A program made the position numbers and the translations under genes. A stretch of DNA of 64,000 bases, from the NCBI RefSeq assembly GCF_001519065.1, contig NZ_KQ954253.1, forward strand, positions 46,133 through 110,132. The letters are read 5' to 3'. This DNA comes from Novosphingobium sp. FSW06-99. GTDB taxonomy: Bacteria; Pseudomonadota; Alphaproteobacteria; Sphingomonadales; Sphingomonadaceae. A model generated the notes under the pieces. That model made no database searches. It was not told the origin of the DNA and saw only the letters and a program-made list of their open reading frames with translations. Shown one piece after another: positions 8,993 to 17,176 of the stretch; position 1 is the first letter of the stretch; each line of letters opens with the position of its first letter.

Positions 8993-9216
8993 GACGTTTC
9001 ACCTGCATAGCCAAGCAAGTCACCTGGCTGGCACCTGAGTTCACGACAAATCGCTTCCAGCGTCGAGAACCGGATGGCCTTGGCCTTGCCGGTCTTGAGG
9101 ATCGACAGATTGGCAAGCGTGATGTCGACGCGTTCCGCCAGTTCGGTCAGCGTCATCCGCTGGGCATGGAGCAAGTCATCGAGCTTGACCACGATGCGAG
9201 AGGGCTCGTCGACCAT
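8989..9216 (-). CDS. Small Cro/CI-type HTH transcriptional regulator (YozG-like)
   Basis: A 75-residue protein that is essentially one helix-turn-helix domain: MTLTELAERVDITLANLSIL is the recognition unit, followed by FSTLEAICRELRCQPGDLLGY, typical of the YozG-like regulators that accompany DUF2975 membrane proteins. The ATG at 9214-9216 overlaps the DUF2975 stop and its own stop overlaps the efflux channel gene. A longer frame exists upstream but would run through the DUF2975 gene. It probably controls its own operon, perhaps at the inverted repeat at 9848-9882, together with the membrane protein as sensor (inference). Confidence 0.87.
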   Translation of the reverse strand: MVDEPSRIVVKLDDLLHAQRMTLTELAERVDITLANLSILKTGKAKAIRFSTLEAICRELRCQPGDLLGYAGETS

Positions 9217-9749
9217 CACACCGTGCCCTCGACGTCTTCGCTCAACCGAGTGCCATGCTCGAAAACCCGGGCCAGGATGAATAGCAAGAGCGCGGTGACC
9301 AGCCCTGCGAGCGAAAACGGCACGAAAATGTGCTTGTTGGCCAGGGCGTGCCGCAGCCATGCGCCCAACGGCAAACCAACCAGCCCCATCGCCTGCGTGG
9401 CCAGCGCCAGCCAGCCCATGACCCGCAAATGGTCCACATTCTGTGGGATGAAGGGAGAACCTTGCCCCACTGAATCGATGATCGCGATCAGCTTGCGCAG
9501 GAACTGGGCGCTCAGGCCATTGATGACCGCGATCCCGATCAGCGTGAAACCGATCGAAAACAGTGCTTCGCCAGCCACCTGCGGCCCATCGGAGTGCGCC
9601 GACAGCCAGACCAGCACACGAGCCTCGAACAGCCATAACGGCAACAGGGCGACCAAAGCGGCAACACCCGACACACCAAAGATGATCAAGGCGATCACCA
9701 GCAGCAATCGCGTCCAGCGCAACAGCGGATCACTCGCTTTGCTCAACAT
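9216..9749 (-). CDS. DUF2975-family integral membrane protein
   Basis: A 177-residue protein with four predicted membrane segments: LLLVIALIIFGVSGVAALVAL near the N-terminus, LFSIGFTLIGIAVINGLSA, LALATQAMGLVGLPLGAW and FSLAGLVTALLLFILARVF. The loop FLRKLIAIIDSVGQGSPF is the characteristic DUF2975 segment. The ATG at 9749 (MLSKASDPLL) matches usual family starts; an ATG at 9797 would add 16 residues. It is the first gene of the operon and forms the common DUF2975/HTH pair, here joined to an efflux pump. The function of the family is unknown; a membrane sensor or sequestering partner of the HTH protein is plausible. Confidence 0.85.
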   Translation of the reverse strand: MLSKASDPLLRWTRLLLVIALIIFGVSGVAALVALLPLWLFEARVLVWLSAHSDGPQVAGEALFSIGFTLIGIAVINGLSAQFLRKLIAIIDSVGQGSPFIPQNVDHLRVMGWLALATQAMGLVGLPLGAWLRHALANKHIFVPFSLAGLVTALLLFILARVFEHGTRLSEDVEGTV

Positions 9750-9847
9750 GGGGCCATCTGCCCGGCAGCCGGCACACAGCCGATCGCGATGACGCATGTT
9801 TCACGCCGGAGGCGATCCATACAACGGCGCAGATTCGCGATCATTTT

Positions 9848-9882
9848 ATCGATCTCCGATATGTACAATATCGGGGATCGAT
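9848..9882. promoter_or_regulatory. Imperfect 35-bp inverted repeat, candidate operator of the efflux operon
   Basis: The arms ATCGATCTCCGATAT and ATATCGGGGATCGAT face each other around a short centre (GTACA) with a single mismatched position pair. It lies about 100 bases upstream of the DUF2975 start in the otherwise gene-free stretch 9750-10110. It is AT-rich against its surroundings and is the only strong symmetry there. The co-transcribed HTH protein is the natural candidate to bind it. The rest of 9750-10110 shows nothing recognisable. Confidence 0.5.
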
Positions 9883-10110
9883 AATTTTAAGCGAGGGCCA
9901 GGTCAATCCCTGATATTGAAATTCGATATGACAGGCGCGCCACAATCAGCCCGGCGCGCGCCCGGCAGCCTGCGACCGATCACTCCACCGGCCGTAGAAT
10001 GCGTTGTGGGCTTCGGAGCTGGAGAGAGGTATATTTGGCATATCTGAAACAAATTGGAGATCAATTTACCAAACTGGACTCAAAATCGCTCAGTTTCCAA
10101 GAATTTTTAC

Positions 10111-11172
10111 CTACAGATCCAGGCCAAACCACCGCTCGGCATTGGTCTGGAAGAATTTCTTTTTCACGTCTGCGGAAATTGCCATGGCATCAAGCGCGCG
10201 AACTTCGTCGGGTTCGAATTGATAGGGGTAGTCCATGGCATAAAGCACCCTGTCTTCACCCACGACCTGCTGGCAAAAGCGGATGGCCGGTTCCCACGCC
10301 ATCCCCGAACACGTGATCAGCACGTTGGAACGCATATATTCGGCGATGGTTTTGTGCAGCGGCTTCATGCGTTCATAGCGTTGCGATCGCACCCCGGCCT
10401 GATGCATGTAATCGAGCCGGTACAGCCAATAAGGCAGCGCCTCGCCCATATGGCCCACCATGATCTGAAGATCGGGATAGCGATCGAACACCCCGCTGGT
10501 GATGATACGCAGCAGATGCATCCCCGTCTCCACGCCAAATCCGAAGATCGCCCCGTCCAGCCCGGCTTCCAGCATCGGTTCGATCATCGCGTCGGGCGGG
10601 GTGGCGGGATGGATATACAGCACTTGCCCTTCCTCGACGAGTGCGCGCAGGATCGGGTCAAAGCGGTCTTCGTCGAGATAGTGGCCTTGCGTATGGCTGT
10701 TGATCTGAACACCCTTGAAACCCAGTTCGCGCGCGCCGCGACGGATCTCGTTGGCGGACCAGTCGGCGTCCTGCGGGGCAAGCGCGGTCATGCCGATGAA
10801 ACGGTCGGGATATCTGGCGCAGGCATCGGCAAGATGGTCGTTGGCGCGGGTGATCAGGCCCTTTGCTTCGCCAAGGTCGGTCAGCGGCTGCGCGCCGGGC
10901 GACGTGAGCGCAAGCACGGCCTTGTCGATGCCGGTGGCATCCATGTGGGCAATCCGTTGTGCGCCAAGATCCAGCAGCCGATCGACAATCTCGGTGGTGC
11001 GCTGCGAGGGACTGGTGGCGTAAAACCCCCATAGGCTGACCATGCCCTTGTCGGCCACGCCGTCACGGATCATGCGCAGATAGATGTCGATCTGTTCGCG
11101 CGTGGCAAACGCTTCCTCGGTGGCAATCCGCAGATAGCCCTGTCCACCGCCGGTCTTGAGGTCATCAGTCAT
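10111..11172 (-). CDS. ligW: 5-Carboxyvanillate decarboxylase (amidohydrolase superfamily)
   Basis: A 353-residue Mn-dependent decarboxylase of the amidohydrolase superfamily that removes a carboxylate ortho to a phenolic OH; the known reaction is 5-carboxyvanillate to vanillate in biphenyl lignin breakdown. The active-site residues reported for LigW match number for number: Glu19 in RIATEEAF, Arg58, His188 in LYIHPAT, His241 in VGHMGEALP, Arg252, Asp314 and Tyr317 in YAMDYPYQF. The segment GFGVETGMHLLR is also as in LigW. It is the last gene of a six-gene minus-strand operon, 11 bases behind the aldehyde dehydrogenase. No ligX, ligZ or ligY is nearby, so its substrate here may come from the operon's own upstream enzymes. 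Confidence 0.9.
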   Translation of the reverse strand: MTDDLKTGGGQGYLRIATEEAFATREQIDIYLRMIRDGVADKGMVSLWGFYATSPSQRTTEIVDRLLDLGAQRIAHMDATGIDKAVLALTSPGAQPLTDLGEAKGLITRANDHLADACARYPDRFIGMTALAPQDADWSANEIRRGARELGFKGVQINSHTQGHYLDEDRFDPILRALVEEGQVLYIHPATPPDAMIEPMLEAGLDGAIFGFGVETGMHLLRIITSGVFDRYPDLQIMVGHMGEALPYWLYRLDYMHQAGVRSQRYERMKPLHKTIAEYMRSNVLITCSGMAWEPAIRFCQQVVGEDRVLYAMDYPYQFEPDEVRALDAMAISADVKKKFFQTNAERWFGLDL

Positions 11173-11183
11173 GGTTCAATCCC

Positions 11184-12626
11184 TTATCCTTCGTGCACGG
11201 CCTTGGTCACCATGCAGGCGAGCACACCTTCGATCCCGTCTTCGGAGCCGTGGCCCGACCACTTGACCCCGCCAAAGGGCGAGTCCGCTGCCGCGATCAT
11301 CGTCGTGTTGATCCCGACCATGCCGGCCTCAAGCGCGCGGGCCAGACGATGTTGGCGCCTGGCATCGGCGGTCCAGGCATAGGCGGCAAGGCCATAGGGC
11401 AGCCGATTGGCCTCGGCGATCATGGCATCCTCATCGGCAAAGCGGTTGAGGATCGCGATCGGGCCAAAGGGCTCTTCCTGCATGATCGCCGCGTCGATCG
11501 GGACGTCGGCCAGCACCGAGGGGGCATAGTAAAAGCCGGCGTTTGCGCCCATCTCCGCAGGTCGCCTTCCGCCGGTCAGCAACCGGCCGCCCCGCGCCAC
11601 TGCGTCGCCGATCAACCGGTCCATCGCTTCGGGACGGCGCGCATTGGCCATCGGGCCCATCTGGGTCGTATGGTCCAGCCCGTCACCGACCCGCAGCGCC
11701 CGGGCGCGCGCGACAAAGCCGTCGCAAAATGCGGCAAAAATCCCGTCCTGGACGATGAAGCGCGTCGGACTGACACAGACCTGTCCGGCGTTGCGAAACT
11801 TGTGCGGCACAACCGTGTCGAGCGCGCGTGCGAGATCGGCATCGTCGAACACCAGAACCGGCCCATGTCCGCCCAGTTCCATGGTCGTGCGCTGCATGTT
11901 GTCGGTGGCCAGGCGCGCCAGATGCCGCCCCACTGCGGTCGATCCGGTGAACGACAGCTTGCGCACGATCGGGCTGGCCAGGAGGTGCCTGCTGACTTCG
12001 TCAGGAACGCCGAACACGATCTGCGCGACATCGGTGGGCAAGCCTGCGTCGAGCAGCGCCTGCACCACCGCCAAGGCCGAAGCAGGGGTTTCCTCGGCCG
12101 GTTTCATGATCACCGCACAGCCCGCCGCGATTGGCGCGCCCAGCTTGCGCCCGGGATTGGCGAGCGGAAAATTCCACGGTGCAAATGCGGCCACCACACC
12201 CACCGGTTCATGCACGACAGTCGAGCGGGTGCCCGTCGGGCGCACCAGCGCGCGCCCATAGAGCCTTTGACATTCGCCGGCATAGAACGCGAACAGATTG
12301 GCGACCATCCCGACCTCGATCCGGGTTTCGGCGAGCGGCTTGCCCTGTTCGAGCGTCGCAATGCGCGCAATCGCGTCCTTGCGCTCTTCAAGCAGGCGGG
12401 CGGCGCCGTGCAACACGGCGGCGCGGGTGGCGGCCGGGGCCTCGCGCCAGGTGCGAAAGCCGCGCTGGGCAGCGGCCAGCGCCGTGTCCAGATCGGCGGG
12501 ATCGGCCAGCGGCAATTCGCCGAGCGTGGCACCGTCAGCCGGATTGATCACGGCATGGGTGCGCCGCCCGTTGGCACCAACGCGATTGCCGTCGATCAGC
12601 ATGTACAAGGAAGGATAAGCGCTCAT
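11184..12626 (-). CDS. NAD(P)-dependent aldehyde dehydrogenase (SSADH/aromatic aldehyde type)
   Basis: A 480-residue aldehyde dehydrogenase with PWNFPLANPGRKLG, SFTGSTAVGR, the general-base Glu in MELGGHGP, the nucleophilic Cys in RNAGQVCVSPTR and the late EEPFGPIA motif. The overall pattern is that of the succinate-semialdehyde branch, which also contains many aromatic aldehyde dehydrogenases. Its place between a benzoylformate-decarboxylase-like gene and ligW suggests oxidation of the aldehyde left by the first enzyme to the carboxylate taken by the second. The gap to the upstream gene is 28 bases and to ligW 11 bases. The substrate is inferred from context. Confidence 0.87.
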   Translation of the reverse strand: MSAYPSLYMLIDGNRVGANGRRTHAVINPADGATLGELPLADPADLDTALAAAQRGFRTWREAPAATRAAVLHGAARLLEERKDAIARIATLEQGKPLAETRIEVGMVANLFAFYAGECQRLYGRALVRPTGTRSTVVHEPVGVVAAFAPWNFPLANPGRKLGAPIAAGCAVIMKPAEETPASALAVVQALLDAGLPTDVAQIVFGVPDEVSRHLLASPIVRKLSFTGSTAVGRHLARLATDNMQRTTMELGGHGPVLVFDDADLARALDTVVPHKFRNAGQVCVSPTRFIVQDGIFAAFCDGFVARARALRVGDGLDHTTQMGPMANARRPEAMDRLIGDAVARGGRLLTGGRRPAEMGANAGFYYAPSVLADVPIDAAIMQEEPFGPIAILNRFADEDAMIAEANRLPYGLAAYAWTADARRQHRLARALEAGMVGINTTMIAAADSPFGGVKWSGHGSEDGIEGVLACMVTKAVHEG

Positions 12627-12654
12627 GACAGGCCTTTTCGCGACAGCGGAATGG

Positions 12655-14220
12655 TCAGATGCGGAACTCGATCAGCGTCGGGCCGGTGGTTGCAAAGGCC
12701 CAGGCCAACGCCGGATCGATCCCGTCCACATCGGCAACGCAGCGCGACGCCACACCCAGGCCCGCGGCGATGGCCGCAAAATCGATGCCTTCGATGGCGG
12801 TGCCCGGCAGGTCGCCCAACCCGAAGCGGTCCGCAAAATTGTCGAGCGCGGCATAACGCCGGTTGTTGAGCACGACATAGGCGATATCGGCACCGGCCTG
12901 TGCGGCGCTCCACAGGCCCTGGATGGTGTACATTGCCGATCCGTCGCCGAGCAGCGCGATGATCTTGGTCTTGGGACAGGCGCGTGCCACCCCGACTGCG
13001 GCCGGCAAGGCATAGCCAAGACCGCCCGCTGCCGTCGTGTAAAAGCCTGCCTGCCGGATCACCGGCAGGACCGCCTGCAGGGCCTGGCGCGCGGTCGGTG
13101 CCTCTTCGACCAGAATTGCATCGGGCGGTCGGTTCCGCGCAATCCGCGCCAGGATATGGGCTGGCGTCATCCCCGGTTCGGGCACCGGGCGGGCCCGCAA
13201 GGCGCGGCGACTGTATGCCGCCCGCGCGGTGGTCACCTCGGCCAGCGCAAACAACCCATAGGCGACATCGCCGAGTACCCCCGTCCCGCCCGGCAGTGCC
13301 GACAGATGCGCCGGATCGTCGCTCAGCAGGCCCAGCCGCGCATGGTCTGGCCATGGTGGCCCCCCGCCTTCGGCGTGCCAGGTAAAGACGGGCGCCCCGG
13401 CGACGAGAATGCCGTCATATGGGGCCAGGCAGTCCACGATCCGTTCACGAAAGCCGGGCAGAAATCCGGCAAAGCGCGGGTGATCTTCGGGAAAACACTC
13501 GCGCCCGCACAAGGGTGCAGTCCACACATCGGCACCGATGCGTTCGGCAAGCCTGATCGCATCATCCCACCCGCCACAGCGCGCCACCCCGGCGCCCAGC
13601 ACCAGCGCTGGTCGCCCTGACCCATCCAGCATGGCGGCCAGCCCGGAGATGCCGTCAGCTTGCGGCGCGGTCCTGAGCGTCAGCGCGGGAAGCGTTGGCA
13701 TGACACAAGGCCGATCCCAGTCATCCACCGGCACCGACACGAACACCGGACCGGTGGGCGGTGTCATTGCCATGTGAAAAGCCCGGACAAGGGCTGCCGG
13801 AACATCCTCGGGCCGGGCCGGTTCGAGCGCCCATTTGACATAAGGGCGCGGAAACTCGCTGGCCCGCTCGGCCCCCAGGAATGGATCGAACGGCAAGAGC
13901 GCGCGCGCCTGTTGTCCCGCGGTGATCACCAGCGGGGTGCCATTGCGAAAACTGGTGAACAAGTTGCCCAGCGCGTTGCCGGTCCCGGCGGCGGAATGCA
14001 GGTTGACCAGCGCGGGGCGTCGGCTGGCCTGCGCATAGCCATCGGCCATGGCGATCACCACAGCCTCGTTCAGGCCAAGCACATAAGCGATATCGTCGGG
14101 CATCGCCTGAAGCATCGGCAATTCGGTCGAGCCCGGATTGCCGAACAGCGCGTCGACACCGAAATGGCGGAACACCGCGAAAGCCGCTTCGTGAACCGTT
14201 ATGGTACGTACGGCGGTCAT
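12655..14220 (-). CDS. Benzoylformate-decarboxylase-like thiamine diphosphate enzyme
   Basis: A 521-residue ThDP-dependent decarboxylase close to Pseudomonas benzoylformate decarboxylase (MdlC). Its catalytic Ser26, Glu47, His70 and His281 have counterparts at Ser31 (GNPGSTELP), Glu52 (GLNEAV), His75 (NLHSAAGTGNA) and His282 (APVFTWHA). The cofactor-binding motif runs from LLGDGSAMY to LNNRRY. The expected reaction is an aryl-glyoxylate to an aryl-aldehyde and CO2. The ATG at 14220 overlaps the transporter stop (ATGA). Followed by an aldehyde dehydrogenase and LigW, it would begin stepwise loss of a two-carbon side chain. The natural substrate is unknown; a hydroxylated or methoxylated phenylglyoxylate is the simplest guess. 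Confidence 0.86.
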   Translation of the reverse strand: MTAVRTITVHEAAFAVFRHFGVDALFGNPGSTELPMLQAMPDDIAYVLGLNEAVVIAMADGYAQASRRPALVNLHSAAGTGNALGNLFTSFRNGTPLVITAGQQARALLPFDPFLGAERASEFPRPYVKWALEPARPEDVPAALVRAFHMAMTPPTGPVFVSVPVDDWDRPCVMPTLPALTLRTAPQADGISGLAAMLDGSGRPALVLGAGVARCGGWDDAIRLAERIGADVWTAPLCGRECFPEDHPRFAGFLPGFRERIVDCLAPYDGILVAGAPVFTWHAEGGGPPWPDHARLGLLSDDPAHLSALPGGTGVLGDVAYGLFALAEVTTARAAYSRRALRARPVPEPGMTPAHILARIARNRPPDAILVEEAPTARQALQAVLPVIRQAGFYTTAAGGLGYALPAAVGVARACPKTKIIALLGDGSAMYTIQGLWSAAQAGADIAYVVLNNRRYAALDNFADRFGLGDLPGTAIEGIDFAAIAAGLGVASRCVADVDGIDPALAWAFATTGPTLIEFRI

Positions 14221-15452
14221 GCCCGGCCCCCTTGCGATGCCTTGGGCGAGGGGCGGCCCCTTGCCAGCGCGAGCGAAGCCACCAGGGCAATTGCCAGCGG
14301 CAGCACCGGCAGAAAGAAAAAGCGATGGTCGCGGTCGATCCCGGCGGTGGCCGCAACCGAACCAACCAACGGCCCCATGATCGACCCCACCCGCGCAATG
14401 CCAAGCGACCAGCCAAGGCCCGTGGCGCGTGACGCCATCGGATAGAGCCCGCCCGCCGCACCGTTGATGGCATTGAGCGTGCCCGCCACGAAAAAGCCCG
14501 CCACGATAAACAGCGCCAGACTGACGGATGGCCCGGCCGGAAATGCCCCCAGCAGCAGCATGGTCACGCAAGCCCCGGACATGAACAGTGCAGCGGTTTG
14601 CCAGTGCCCGCGTGTCAACAGCAGGCTGGCGACGATCCCCCCGCTTACGCCGCCTGCGTGAAAGGCGGTCGTGGTCCAGGCTGCCGATGCCGGCGATTGC
14701 CCGACGCGCGCCACCATCAGCGGGATCCAGCTTGAAAGCAGGTGGAATGCCAGCGACATGCTGGCGAACACCACCCAGACCGTCAGCGTCGAAGCGCGCA
14801 GCGAAGGCACCAGAATGGCCCGCACGCTGCCGCGTTTGTGCCGCACATCATCGGCTGCAAGCGGTGGCTCGCGCAAGCACAGCGCCAGCAACAGGGCGAT
14901 TGCCACAGGCAGCACACCGCCAACCACAAAGACCCCGCGCCAATGCCAATGCGGCAGGATTTCGGCGGAAGTGACCCCGGCCAACACGCCGCCCATCGTG
15001 ATGCCGATGCCGACCAGCCCGGTCATGCTGGCCTGGCGGTGTTCTTCGAACATCTCTCCGGCAAGGGTCAGCCCGTTGGGCATCACCGCGCCCAGACCGA
15101 TCCCGATCAGGAACCGCAGCACGGCGAGCTGGGTGATCGACGTGGCGCTGGCCGCACCCAGCGACAACAGCCCATAGGCAAGGCTCGCCACGATCAGCAC
15201 CGGTTTGCGTCCGTACCTGTCGCCCAGCGGGGCCACCTGGGTGGAACCCAGCAGGATGCCGACCAGACTGGCGCTCAGCAACGGGCCCAATTGTGAACGG
15301 CTGATCCCGAAATCGGCGACGATCGAGGGGCCGACCAGATTGGCTGCCTGCAGATCGAAACCTTCGACCATCAGCGTCAGCATGACCAGCGCCACGCCAA
15401 CCAGCCGCCCGGCCTGTGTGGCGCCATGGCCCACGCGCACGGAATTCGTCAT
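14217..15452 (-). CDS. MFS transporter, aromatic acid:H+ symporter (AAHS, PcaK-like)
   Basis: A 411-residue twelve-helix transporter. The first helix carries MVEGFDLQAAN, the acidic DGxD-like motif typical of aromatic acid symporters, and the 2-3 loop contains PLGDRYGRKPVL. The start at 15452 is chosen because AAGGGG lies seven bases before that ATG; longer starts at 15473 and 15494 would run toward the esterase gene. It ends by overlapping the decarboxylase start. In the operon it follows the outer-membrane receptor and esterase, so it probably carries the released aromatic acid across the inner membrane. Confidence 0.9.
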   Translation of the reverse strand: MTNSVRVGHGATQAGRLVGVALVMLTLMVEGFDLQAANLVGPSIVADFGISRSQLGPLLSASLVGILLGSTQVAPLGDRYGRKPVLIVASLAYGLLSLGAASATSITQLAVLRFLIGIGLGAVMPNGLTLAGEMFEEHRQASMTGLVGIGITMGGVLAGVTSAEILPHWHWRGVFVVGGVLPVAIALLLALCLREPPLAADDVRHKRGSVRAILVPSLRASTLTVWVVFASMSLAFHLLSSWIPLMVARVGQSPASAAWTTTAFHAGGVSGGIVASLLLTRGHWQTAALFMSGACVTMLLLGAFPAGPSVSLALFIVAGFFVAGTLNAINGAAGGLYPMASRATGLGWSLGIARVGSIMGPLVGSVAATAGIDRDHRFFFLPVLPLAIALVASLALARGRPSPKASQGGRA

Positions 15453-15469
15453 GTCATCATCCCCTTCGA

Positions 15470-17176
15470 TCATGATTCGGTGCGCAAGCGGCAATGGAAG
15501 CTGGCGCTTTTTTCCGGATTTCCATGACCATCATAGATCGCCGCCGCTGGCCAGACGCACAGCGGTCGCTCGCGTCCGGGCCAGGGGCTGGCCGCACCGG
15601 CGCGCGCAATGATCCGGCGCGGGGCCCGATGATGTTCGACCCAATCGACCAGGGCCGCAAAGGCCGGAATCTCGTCGGTTGCGGGGCCACCGGCACAGTG
15701 GTTCATGCCCGGCACGGCAAATGTGCGCAGCACGCCTTGCGACCCGCCAGGCATGCGCGCATCCACCGCCTTGACCCAGTTCAGCGTGTCGGCAAGCGAA
15801 AACGCCGGGTCCGAGGCGCCGTGCAGCACGATCATCCTGCCGCCGCGCGCCCTGAAAGCGGACAGATCGGTGGACTGCGCGCCGATATCGCGCCAACTCG
15901 ATCGCACAAACGGCGGGGCCACGGCGGTAATCTGTGCATCGGCGCGGGCGATGTCGAAATTCAGCACGAAGGCGAGCGAAGCGTCGAGGCCGGTCGACGT
16001 GTCGATCGCGGTGGGCGGCGTGGTGAAGATCGCGCCCAGCGAAGGCGCGCCCATCTTCAGGCCGACCGATATGCCATGCACCCGATCACCCAGCAGCCAT
16101 GCCCGCCAGCCCGGCGTTCCCCAGCCCGCATCCCACGGCAATCCGGCATAAAAGACCTGGCCCCGGCCATCGGCCGGACCGTCGTGAAGCCGCACCAGCG
16201 CCTTGACCTGGGCACTGGCCAAACAGGTGTCCTGTTTGGCCGCCGAACAGGTCACGCGCGCAAGTTCGGGCAAGACGCGTGCCGATGTGCAGGCTCGGGT
16301 ATCGGCGATGATGCCGTCTGCCAGTCCATCGAGCCCGTCGCAGGCACCCAGCACCGCCTTTTGCAGCAGCGCCAGATCGCCGTCCGAAAAGGCATTGGCG
16401 AGGGTCACCGGCGTCACGCTGTGGCCGGACTGGCGCACCACATCGGCCAGCACTTGCGTACCCCATGCCTTTGCCGCCGCCGCACGCGGCAGGGCAAAGC
16501 CCGGCGCTGCCGCAACGATGCCGTCAAACAGCGCCGGATAGCGCTGTGCCAGCATCATCCCTTCCTGGCCGCCCTTTGAACAGCCGACGAAATAGCTGAA
16601 CGCGGGCTTGCGGCCGTAATAGCGCCGGATCGTCGCCAGCGCCGCCCCCGTTGCCGCAGGCAACGACGTTCCACCATAGTCGGCGCGGGCCTGGGGGTCG
16701 AAACCGAACGCCGACGCGCCACCGCGGTCGGGCACCGTATTGGTGGCGTTGTCGTGCCCCGAATCCTGCGACAACACTGCATAGCCCTGCTTCAGGGCCG
16801 AAGGCGCACCTGGGACCAGGCGCCCCAGTGCATCGCCGAGTTCACCGTTGCTGCCCCCGCCGCCCTGAAAGAAGAAGCGCCCGTTCCAGCGGTCGGGCAG
16901 GCGCAAGTGGATGCGGATCGCGTAATGCTGACCATCCACCCCGACCCGTTCGTGCATCACGCCGATGATCTCGCAATGCGCCGGGATCGTGCCATCCGGT
17001 CCGGCCGCAAGCCAGCGCGCCTGGACAATCCGCACGGCATCGCCCCGCCAGGGGATGATGCCGCCCCCGGCCAGTGCGCCACAGGTGGCCGAGGGCACAG
17101 CACTCGCGCTGGCCGTTGCAGACAGGGCAAGTGCGGCAAACACCGCCCCTGCCCCGCCGTGACCCTTGTGCAGCAT
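15470..17176 (-). CDS. Tannase/feruloyl esterase family exported esterase
   Basis: A 568-residue protein of the tannase family with an N-terminal signal peptide (AVFAALALSATASASA, cleavage near residue 26). The catalytic Ser sits in VGCSKGGQEG with the neighbouring Cys of the fungal and bacterial tannase type. The acid is in HGASDPAF and the His in VPGMNHCAGGP, so the CS-D-HC arrangement with its disulfide is complete. It should cleave aromatic acid esters in the periplasm or outside the cell. Its ATG overlaps the TonB receptor stop and the transporter follows after 17 bases, matching an uptake, hydrolysis and import order. Confidence 0.88.
   Translation of the reverse strand: MLHKGHGGAGAVFAALALSATASASAVPSATCGALAGGGIIPWRGDAVRIVQARWLAAGPDGTIPAHCEIIGVMHERVGVDGQHYAIRIHLRLPDRWNGRFFFQGGGGSNGELGDALGRLVPGAPSALKQGYAVLSQDSGHDNATNTVPDRGGASAFGFDPQARADYGGTSLPAATGAALATIRRYYGRKPAFSYFVGCSKGGQEGMMLAQRYPALFDGIVAAAPGFALPRAAAAKAWGTQVLADVVRQSGHSVTPVTLANAFSDGDLALLQKAVLGACDGLDGLADGIIADTRACTSARVLPELARVTCSAAKQDTCLASAQVKALVRLHDGPADGRGQVFYAGLPWDAGWGTPGWRAWLLGDRVHGISVGLKMGAPSLGAIFTTPPTAIDTSTGLDASLAFVLNFDIARADAQITAVAPPFVRSSWRDIGAQSTDLSAFRARGGRMIVLHGASDPAFSLADTLNWVKAVDARMPGGSQGVLRTFAVPGMNHCAGGPATDEIPAFAALVDWVEHHRAPRRIIARAGAASPWPGRERPLCVWPAAAIYDGHGNPEKSASFHCRLRTES

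Noticed and set aside
11193..12869. 558-codon plus-strand open frame opposite the aldehyde dehydrogenase
   Set aside because: It is the complement of a gene with clear ALDH motifs; the translation is Arg/Gly/His-rich without any domain, as expected of antisense frames in GC-rich DNA.
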